Shown here piece by piece: positions 57,471 through 64,000 of a stretch of 64,000 nt of DNA (the first letter of the stretch is position 1; every line of letters starts with the position of its first letter). Location of the stretch: positions 248,001 to 312,000 of the forward strand of contig NZ_SDQE01000003.1 in NCBI RefSeq assembly GCF_004153455.1, read 5' to 3'. Origin of the DNA: Allopusillimonas ginsengisoli. GTDB lineage: Bacteria > Pseudomonadota > Gammaproteobacteria > Burkholderiales > Burkholderiaceae_B. The position numbers and the translations under genes are program-made. The notes under the pieces were generated by a model. The model had not been told where the DNA came from and did not search any database. It was given only the letters and a program-made list of their open reading frames with translations.

Positions 57471-59450
57471 ATGTGCGGCTTGGCTGGGTTATGGGACGCG
57501 GATCGCCGCTGTGATCTGTCGCGCAGCGCTGCGAAGATGGCAACCGCAATCACCGCTCGTGGGCCCGATGACAGCGGGGTGTGGGCAGACGAGCGCCTTG
57601 GCCTGGCGCTGTCGCACCGTCGCCTTTCTATACTGGAACTCTCCCGCGCAGGGAGCCAGCCCATGGTTTCGCCCTGTGGCAAGCTCGTGCTGGTATTCAA
57701 TGGCGAGATCTACAACCACGCGGCATTGCGCTGCTTGCTGGATGAGGAAAGCGGACCATTCCCATGGCGAGGTCACGCAGACACCGAAACATTGCTCGCC
57801 TGCTTTTCCGCATGGGGAATTGAGCGCACTCTGCGGGCCACCACCGGCATGTTCGCGCTCGCGCTCTGGGACAGCCAAACGCGCATGTTGACGCTGGCCA
57901 GGGACAGGATGGGCGAAAAGCCTCTGTACTGGGGCTGGCAAGACAACATGCTGCTGTTCGGCTCCGAACTGAAAGCGCTGCGAGCTCATCCGGCGTTTCG
58001 CGCAAACATTGATCGCAACGCGTTGTCTCTGCTGCTGCGGCACAGCTATATTGCGGCTCCCCATTGCATCTATAAGAACATCCAGAAACTGCGCGCCGGC
58101 CACTACGTGACGATACCGCTTGGCAATACACTTGCTGCCAAGGCGGCTGAACCCGTCGCGTACTGGACCATGAACGATGTCATCCATGCAGGGTTGGACA
58201 ACCCATTACTATGCTCGCCAGACGAGGCGGTGGATGTGCTGGAGCGCGAACTCAGGCGCAGTGTACAAAGCCAGATGCAAGCCGACGTGCCTCTTGGCGC
58301 GTTCCTGAGCAGCGGTATCGACAGCAGCACAATCGTTGCGCTGATGCAGCAGCAGAGCGCACAACCGGTGCGAACCTTTACGGTTGGGTTTTCCGATGAG
58401 CACCGTAACGAAGCCAAGTACGCCAAAGCCATTGCAAAGCATCTGGGCAGCGACCATACCGAGATCTATGTGCAGCCTGATGATGCCCTGGCTGTCATCC
58501 CCTCGCTTCCGGATGTCTATGACGAACCTTTTGCCGACAGCTCGCAGATACCCACGATTCTCGTGAGCCGGCTCGCGCGCCAGCATGTCAAGGTCGCATT
58601 GAGCGGAGATGCCGGCGATGAGCTTTTTGGCGGTTACAACACCTACCGTTACGTACCCGCCCTGTGGCGCCGCATCAGCCGTATTCCGAGACCATTGCGC
58701 CAGATCGCCGCAATTGCGCTGTCCAGCATTCCCGCGCGCGGATGGGACGCCGTGCTGGAGGCGCTGCGCCGCATCTGGCCGCACAAGAACATGCAGGGTG
58801 CCACCGGCGAGCGCATGCATCGTCTGGCTGAACTCTTGCCCGCATCCGAAGCCCGATCCTTCTATCATGAGCTGAGCAGCCACTGGAACGCTCCCGACAA
58901 AGCCATCATTTCGGGTAATGAGCCACTTACGTTGCTGAACACACCGCGATCATGGCCTAGGGTCGACAGTCTGGAACACTGGATGATGGCGCTCAATGCC
59001 CAGATGTACATGAGTGATGACATCCTCACCAAGGTTGACCGCGCGGCTATGGCCAACAGTCTCGAAGTAAGAGTCCCGATGCTGGACCATCGCGTCATCG
59101 AACTGGCATGGCGGCTGCCTCTCGATCTCAAAATCCGGGATGGACAGGGCAAATGGATACTGCGCGAAGTGCTGCGCCGCCATGTGCCACTCGCACTCAC
59201 GGACCGTCCCAAAATGGGTTTTTCCATTCCCCTGGCAAGCTGGCTGCGTGGCCCCTTGCGCGACTGGGCCGAAGCATTGCTCGACACACACAGGCTGACG
59301 CAAGAAGGCTATCTCGACCCTGCACCTATCCGCGCAGCCTGGAACGCGCACTTGCGTGGCGAGCGCGACCACGCTTCCAGGTTGTGGTGCGTACTGATGT
59401 TCCAGGCGTGGCTGGAGCGCGAACAAACTCACTCCGGCCCACTCCTATGA
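57471..59450 (+). CDS. Asparagine synthase-like glutamine amidotransferase, paralogue 1
   Basis: This is a 659-residue enzyme with an N-terminal Ntn glutaminase domain (C2 nucleophile, RGPDD, HRRLSI, NGEIYNH with E79 for glutamine binding) and a C-terminal synthetase domain. Its PP-loop reads SSGIDSS (residues 280-286, in place of SGGxDSS), and GDAGDELFGGY has an Ala at 381 where Gly is usual. D351/D356 are kept in YDEPFADSSQIP. AsnB-like proteins in polysaccharide operons usually amidate uronic acids or other carboxylates, not aspartate. It is followed by a glycosyltransferase gene overlapping by four bases (ATGA). Confidence 0.85.
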   Translation: MCGLAGLWDADRRCDLSRSAAKMATAITARGPDDSGVWADERLGLALSHRRLSILELSRAGSQPMVSPCGKLVLVFNGEIYNHAALRCLLDEESGPFPWRGHADTETLLACFSAWGIERTLRATTGMFALALWDSQTRMLTLARDRMGEKPLYWGWQDNMLLFGSELKALRAHPAFRANIDRNALSLLLRHSYIAAPHCIYKNIQKLRAGHYVTIPLGNTLAAKAAEPVAYWTMNDVIHAGLDNPLLCSPDEAVDVLERELRRSVQSQMQADVPLGAFLSSGIDSSTIVALMQQQSAQPVRTFTVGFSDEHRNEAKYAKAIAKHLGSDHTEIYVQPDDALAVIPSLPDVYDEPFADSSQIPTILVSRLARQHVKVALSGDAGDELFGGYNTYRYVPALWRRISRIPRPLRQIAAIALSSIPARGWDAVLEALRRIWPHKNMQGATGERMHRLAELLPASEARSFYHELSSHWNAPDKAIISGNEPLTLLNTPRSWPRVDSLEHWMMALNAQMYMSDDILTKVDRAAMANSLEVRVPMLDHRVIELAWRLPLDLKIRDGQGKWILREVLRRHVPLALTDRPKMGFSIPLASWLRGPLRDWAEALLDTHRLTQEGYLDPAPIRAAWNAHLRGERDHASRLWCVLMFQAWLEREQTHSGPLL

Positions 59451-60616
59451 AAATCCTTCATGTCATTACCGGACTCAACAACGGCGGCGCCGAGGCCGTA
59501 CTGTACCGCCTTGTGAAGGCAGACCGGCAACTGGGCAACGAGCATGTCATTATCTCCTTGATGGGCCGGGGCGTTTACGCCGACCGACTCGAAAGCGCGG
59601 GCGGCAGTGTTGAATGCTTGCATATGCCGCAGGGCAGGATCACGCTATCGGGCGTCATTCTGCTTTATCGTCGCATGAAGGCCATTGAGCCCGACGTGGT
59701 TCAGACCTGGATGTACCATGCTGATTTGATTGGGGGGCTTGTTGCCCGTTTCGCCGGATGTCGCGCGGTAGTTTGGGGCATTCGTCAATCCAACACCGCC
59801 AAAAGCGACAACAGGCGGTTGAACTACCTCATCATCAAGCTGTGCGCGCTCCTGTCGGCGCATATTCCAGCCAGAATTGCATGCTGCTCTGAGCACGCCG
59901 CGGCAAAGCACGTGCAGGCAGGATACTGTCCTGAGAAGTTCTCACTGATCCCAAATGGATACCCGCTGGACAAGACGCGGCCCGATCCTGAAGCCCGCAC
60001 TCGAATTCGCGCGGAACTCGGACTGAACGGTGCCGAGGCCGTAATCGGCATGGTCGCCCGCTTCGACCCGCAGAAGGATCATGGCACTTTATTGCGGGCA
60101 CTTACACTGCTCACGCAAAACCTGTGCGTCTTCTCCTGCCTGCTGGTGGGAAGCGAAATGTCGGCCGGCAACGAGGAGTTGATTCAGTTGATCAGCCAGG
60201 CCGGTATCAGACTGAATACCCATCTGCTCGGACCTCGCGACGACATACCCTCCATCATGAACGCGCTGGACATTCATGTGCTCTCCAGTGTCAGCGAAGG
60301 CTTTCCCAATGTGCTCGCCGAAGCCATGGCCTGCGGCACGCCGTGTGTCAGCACAGATGTCGGCGACGCAGCACTTATCGTTGGCCCACTCGGCTGGTTG
60401 GTGCCGCGGCGCAACCCGGTCATGCTTGCCCAGGCGATTACCGCCGCCATCAACGAACGCGCAGAACGGCCTCTGGACTGGATCGAAAGGCAGGCAGCCT
60501 GCCGCAAGCGTATTGCCGAACATTTCGACCTCGACCGCATGGTGACCTCCTACCGACTTCTCTGGCAGGCTGCAGTCCAGACCCGCAAAGAGAAAAGACG
60601 CCGCGTCAGTGCATAG
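59447..60616 (+). CDS. Glycosyltransferase (family 4)
   Basis: This is a 389-residue GT-B protein. The N-terminus MKILHVITGLNNGGAEAVLYRL is the acceptor-binding glycine-rich start (core GLNNGGAE), IPNGYPLDKTRPD is the link, and SVSEGFPNVLAEAMACGTP gives the EX7E motif of family 4 retaining enzymes. Its ATG overlaps the amidotransferase stop. It transfers one sugar of the repeat unit, with unknown donor. Confidence 0.85.
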   Translation: MKILHVITGLNNGGAEAVLYRLVKADRQLGNEHVIISLMGRGVYADRLESAGGSVECLHMPQGRITLSGVILLYRRMKAIEPDVVQTWMYHADLIGGLVARFAGCRAVVWGIRQSNTAKSDNRRLNYLIIKLCALLSAHIPARIACCSEHAAAKHVQAGYCPEKFSLIPNGYPLDKTRPDPEARTRIRAELGLNGAEAVIGMVARFDPQKDHGTLLRALTLLTQNLCVFSCLLVGSEMSAGNEELIQLISQAGIRLNTHLLGPRDDIPSIMNALDIHVLSSVSEGFPNVLAEAMACGTPCVSTDVGDAALIVGPLGWLVPRRNPVMLAQAITAAINERAERPLDWIERQAACRKRIAEHFDLDRMVTSYRLLWQAAVQTRKEKRRRVSA

Positions 60617-60676
60617 CATGGCCGTGTCGTTGACGCGCGCCAGCCAGCTCGCAGACTAATTCAAGGAAAATCTGAT

Positions 60677-62641
60677 ATGTGCGGCTTCGCCGGCCTGTTC
60701 GCCAATCGGCGCCAGTTATTGCCGCTTGATGAGATTGTCGAGCGCATGGCGGAAGCGATACCCCACCGAGGCCCAGACGACAAGGGCGTGTGGCTGGATG
60801 ACACCGGCTGCCTTGCCCTGGGGCATCGGCGCCTGTCCATTCTCGATCTGTCTTATGCCGGCCATCAGCCGATGTTCTCCTGCCATGACAAGCTCGTGAT
60901 TGCTTTCAACGGCCAGATCTACAACCATCTCGCTTTGAGAACAAGGCTGGAGCAGCAATCTCAGGCTCCGAGTTGGCGCGGGCATTGCGATACCGAAACC
61001 CTGCTGGCGTGTTTTCATGCCTGGGGCGTGGAGCAAACGCTGCAGTCGGCGACAGGCATGTTTGCGCTCGCGTTATGGAACAGGGCAGACAAAGTGCTTA
61101 CGCTGGCGCGCGACCGCCTGGGAGAAAAGCCGCTTTATTATGGCTGGCAGCATGGCGCCTTCATGTTTGCGTCGGAACTCAAAGCCTTCAAGCGCCACCC
61201 TGCCTGGGATGCCGAGATAGACCGAGATTCGCTCGCCCTCTTTCTGCGCCACAATTGTGTACCGGCGCCCTATAGTATCTACAAGAATATCGCCAAGCTG
61301 ATGCCTGGTCATTTTCTGACTTTGCCCCTGAAAGACCTCGAGCAAGGCGTTGCACCGGCATCGAGGGCCTATTGGTCTCTGAACGACGTTGTTCGCAGAG
61401 GCCTGGAGAATCCATTTAGCGGCACGATCGAAGATGCCGTCGACACGCTGGAAATGCAGCTGTCCGAATCCGTCAGATCGCAAATGCTGGCCGACGTGCC
61501 GATCGGCGCATTTCTGAGCGGAGGCATAGACAGCAGCCTGATCGCGGCGTTGATGCAGACACACAGCAACACACCGATCAAAACTTTCACGATAGGTTTT
61601 GACGAACAGGACTATAACGAAGCACGCCACGCCTCCGCCGTCGCCCATCACATCGGGTCACAGCACACGGAACTGTACATAAGCCCGCGCGATGCGTTGA
61701 ATATTATTCCCTCGCTCTCCCACATTTATTGCGAACCTCAAAGCGCCAATTCGCAGATTCCCGCAGTACTGGTCAGCAGGCTGGCGGGGCAGTATGTCAA
61801 GGTAACGTTAACCGGCGACGGCGGCGACGAGCTTTTCGGCGGCTACAACCGATACCTGCTTGCGTATCAGACATGGATCAGAACGCAACGACTGCCGCTG
61901 CCCCTGCGCCGGGTGCTCTCAGCCAGCTTGCGCCTGCTCCCGCCCAGAATGTGGGATCGCCTGTTTCATCATGCGCAGCACATACTGCCGAGCCGCATGC
62001 ACATCGCCACCCCTGGCAACCACGCACACAAGCTGGCCAGCGTTCTGGCACTGGATACGGGCGAAGCATTCTATAAGCACCTGGTGAGCCACTGGCCTGC
62101 CCCTGCATCGATTGTAAAAGGCGCCACGGAGCCCCCTACCCTACTGACGGATAGATCGCGTTGGCCTGAAACGGACAGCATGGAGCACTGGATGATGGCG
62201 ATGGATGCCCAAACCTACCTTCCAGACGAAGTGCTGGCCAAAGTGGATCGTGCGGCGATGGCAAGCAGTCTCGAAACACGGGTACCGATGCTCAACCACC
62301 ATGTTGTCGAACTGGCCTGGCGGATGCCGCTGGACTACAAAATCCGCAATGGCGAGGGCAAATGGCTGCTGCGAGAGGTCCTTCATCGCCATGTGCCTAA
62401 AGGCTTGATGGAGCGCCCCAAAATGGGTTTTGGCATTCCGTTGGGAGACTGGCTGCGCGGGCCCTTGAGAGACTGGGCTGAGGACCTCATCGACGAAGGG
62501 CGACTGAATAGCGAAGGCTATTTCCACCCCAAGCCGATTCGTGCGCTCTGGTCTGAACATCTCAAGGGCAAGTCCAACGGGCAGTACGCCCTGTGGGACG
62601 TCCTCATGTTTCAGGCATGGCTGGCCAACGAAAAGGCATAG
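60677..62641 (+). CDS. Asparagine synthase-like glutamine amidotransferase, paralogue 2
   Basis: This is a 654-residue protein with the same domains as paralogue 1 and high similarity over its length, so the two probably arose by duplication. C2, RGPDD and HRRLSI are kept. The glutamine-binding motif reads NGQIYNH (Q80 in place of Glu). The PP-loop is standard (SGGIDSS, residues 281-287) and GDGGDELFGGY is normal, but YDEPFADSS has become YCEPQSANS (C352, A357). It may use another substrate or ammonia. AAGGAAAATC precedes the ATG, 60 bases after the glycosyltransferase. Confidence 0.85.
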   Translation: MCGFAGLFANRRQLLPLDEIVERMAEAIPHRGPDDKGVWLDDTGCLALGHRRLSILDLSYAGHQPMFSCHDKLVIAFNGQIYNHLALRTRLEQQSQAPSWRGHCDTETLLACFHAWGVEQTLQSATGMFALALWNRADKVLTLARDRLGEKPLYYGWQHGAFMFASELKAFKRHPAWDAEIDRDSLALFLRHNCVPAPYSIYKNIAKLMPGHFLTLPLKDLEQGVAPASRAYWSLNDVVRRGLENPFSGTIEDAVDTLEMQLSESVRSQMLADVPIGAFLSGGIDSSLIAALMQTHSNTPIKTFTIGFDEQDYNEARHASAVAHHIGSQHTELYISPRDALNIIPSLSHIYCEPQSANSQIPAVLVSRLAGQYVKVTLTGDGGDELFGGYNRYLLAYQTWIRTQRLPLPLRRVLSASLRLLPPRMWDRLFHHAQHILPSRMHIATPGNHAHKLASVLALDTGEAFYKHLVSHWPAPASIVKGATEPPTLLTDRSRWPETDSMEHWMMAMDAQTYLPDEVLAKVDRAAMASSLETRVPMLNHHVVELAWRMPLDYKIRNGEGKWLLREVLHRHVPKGLMERPKMGFGIPLGDWLRGPLRDWAEDLIDEGRLNSEGYFHPKPIRALWSEHLKGKSNGQYALWDVLMFQAWLANEKA

Positions 62642-62687
62642 ATGTCCTCGAAGCGCCGCTCTACTTCCCGTCGAGAAAGAAACTGAA

Positions 62688-63929
62688 ATGGACCTCGTCT
62701 CAACTCCCTGGCAAGTCGTGACAACAGCGCTCGCTTTCCTGTTTGGCATCCTGGTGGCCTGCGCAGCGGCTCGCTGGTTCGGCACCGACTTTCGCCGCGC
62801 GCTGCTGCTGTACTTCTGGCATACAAGCTTTAGCGTGGTCTATGCGCTGTATGTCAACAGATATGGCGGCGACTCCCTTCACTACTATCTCACTGGTCTA
62901 AAGGCCGACGTGACCTTCTCGTTTGGCACGGCCGCTGTCAGCTACATTACGATTTTCTTTGCGTCGATACTCGGCCTGTCGTTTCTTGGCACCTTCGTCG
63001 CCTTCAGCCTGTTTGGCTATATTGGCTTGATGGCGGTTGATGCCAGCTTTCGAATTGCTACCGAAAACAAATCCAGACTCGTGCGGTACTTCGCAACCCT
63101 GATTGTGCTGCTGCCATCAATCAGTTTCTGGTCCGCGGCGATCGGCAAGGATGCCCTGTCTTTTATGGCTGCGGGCCTGATTCTCTGGGCCGCCCTGAAT
63201 CCAGCGCGCCGAACCTGGCTCATCGTTGTCTCAGTGTTGACGATGCTATTGGTACGCCCCCACATGGCGGGAATCATTGTCATCGCGCTGGCCGGCTCTC
63301 ATTCCCTGCAACCTGGCGTTCCGTTGAGCAGACGTATTCTGGTCGGTGGCGCTGCGCTGGCAGCCTGCGCAATCCTCGTGCCGTTCGCAGTCGACTACGC
63401 GGGCCTGAAGGGAGGACTGAGCGGCGAAGAGCTGTCCAGTTATATCGAGCAGCGCCAAAGCGTGAACAGAGAGGGCGGCGGCGGCATCGATATCGCACGG
63501 ATGAGCTTTCCCATGCAATTGTTTACATACCTGTTCCGCCCCCTGCCCTTTGAAGCATTCAATGCGTTTGCGCTGGCGGCCTCGCTCGACAACGTCATGC
63601 TTTTGTTTCTTTTTGTCGCTGGCGGCTGGCAGCTATTGAAACGCCGCACGCCCTCGTCCACCGTGAATCGCACATTTCTGTGGCTCTACGCCTCGCTCTC
63701 CTGGAGCATTCTCGCCATGACCAGCGCGAACCTGGGCATATCCCTGAGACAGAAATGGATGTTCGCACCCATGCTGATTTTTCTGATGCTGTCCGCCGTT
63801 GGCCGAAACCGTCGCATCATATCGTTTCATGTCCGTTCCAATGATTCATTGGGGCGGCAGTACGAGCTTCATCTCGTGCAGCCTACCGAACAGCATCTCT
63901 CCACGAGCGGGCCACGGAGAGCCTCATGA
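62688..63929 (+). CDS. Polytopic membrane protein, possible O-antigen/EPS polymerase
   Basis: This is a 413-residue protein with about nine or ten hydrophobic helices, starting MDLVSTPWQVVTTALAFLF at 62688. I do not recognise a family. No sugar-binding motif is visible apart from a loop of charged residues (IEQRQSVNREGGGG, about residues 255-268) between the sixth and seventh helices, where polymerases of the Wzy type carry an active periplasmic loop. Context (Wza and Wzc present, no other polymerase or flippase in the window) makes a polymerase the first guess. The next gene overlaps by four bases. Confidence 0.55.
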   Translation: MDLVSTPWQVVTTALAFLFGILVACAAARWFGTDFRRALLLYFWHTSFSVVYALYVNRYGGDSLHYYLTGLKADVTFSFGTAAVSYITIFFASILGLSFLGTFVAFSLFGYIGLMAVDASFRIATENKSRLVRYFATLIVLLPSISFWSAAIGKDALSFMAAGLILWAALNPARRTWLIVVSVLTMLLVRPHMAGIIVIALAGSHSLQPGVPLSRRILVGGAALAACAILVPFAVDYAGLKGGLSGEELSSYIEQRQSVNREGGGGIDIARMSFPMQLFTYLFRPLPFEAFNAFALAASLDNVMLLFLFVAGGWQLLKRRTPSSTVNRTFLWLYASLSWSILAMTSANLGISLRQKWMFAPMLIFLMLSAVGRNRRIISFHVRSNDSLGRQYELHLVQPTEQHLSTSGPRRAS

Positions 63930-64000
63930 ATACCAGGCCTGGCGCGCTCGTCATCTCGATCGACTTCGAGCTCTACTGGGGGGTGCGCGACAAGCGTAGC
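63926..64000 (+). CDS. Polysaccharide deacetylase family protein (partial, C-terminus off the right edge)
   Basis: Only 25 codons are in the window: MNTRPGALVISIDFELYWGV and RDKRS. The IDFELYWGVRD segment is the start of a NodB-like domain with the metal-binding Asp region, as in deacetylases of exopolysaccharide operons. The ATG overlaps the membrane-protein stop (ATGA), so it belongs to the same operon. Confidence 0.65.
   Translation, partial: MNTRPGALVISIDFELYWGVRDKRS

Overview
The window (high GC, tightly packed, short or overlapping intergenic junctions) looks like the chromosome of a betaproteobacterium of the Burkholderiales, most like the Alcaligenaceae (Bordetella/Achromobacter/Pusillimonas side). 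The basis is the protein style and gene neighbourhoods: a nuo operon, eno-ftsB, pyrG, rpsO-pnp, ilvI-ilvH-ilvC, psd-pssA and a bhu/hmu-type heme operon. No rRNA, tRNA, insertion sequence, prophage or CRISPR array was seen. The genus cannot be fixed from the sequence alone.

Layout. 1-8110 (minus): nuoA to nuoH of respiratory complex I, with nuoH running off the left edge. 8190-13953 (minus): ftsB, eno, a MarR regulator with its MFS efflux pump, and pyrG. 14046-17927 (minus): an aminopeptidase P-type peptidase, the ketone-body CoA-transferase scoAB and a thioesterase. 18124-24659 (plus): ETF-ubiquinone oxidoreductase, a membrane metallophosphoesterase, and a TRAP-TAXI uptake system (binding protein, fused permease, DUF1850 protein). 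24844-29787: pnp and rpsO (minus), a lipoprotein (plus), pssA and psd (minus). 29843-36004 (minus): the heme-uptake operon hmuRSTUV behind a Fur-box promoter. 36303-39631 (minus): ilvIHC with a long leader that contains a terminator hairpin.

40072-45921 (minus) is a compact catabolic operon: SDR, acyl-CoA dehydrogenase, APH-type kinase, DUF6285 protein, acyl-CoA synthetase and a TetR regulator. Its content matches the lva (levulinate/4-hydroxyacid) pathway of Pseudomonas putida. The promoter lies inside a perfect 49-bp inverted repeat made of two GAACGATCGTTC palindromes spaced three helical turns apart, with one palindrome filling the -35/-10 spacer. A FUSC membrane protein diverges from the same operator, followed by yaaA and 3-hydroxybutyrate dehydrogenase.

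50630-64000 (plus) is an exopolysaccharide operon that continues past the right edge. It starts with a NusG/RfaH-like antiterminator. An ops-like element lies just downstream in the untranslated leader of wza. Then come wzc, a deacetylase-like protein, a glycosyltransferase, an asparagine-synthase-like amidotransferase, a second glycosyltransferase, a second amidotransferase paralogue, a membrane protein that could be the polymerase, and a second deacetylase. Most junctions from wzc onward are coupled.

The points most worth following are the TetR operator of the lva-like operon, the antiterminator/ops pair of the polysaccharide operon, the two amidotransferase paralogues that differ at active-site motifs, the structured ilv leader, and the apparent insertion of the heme operon into a normally contiguous ilvC-psd-pssA neighbourhood.
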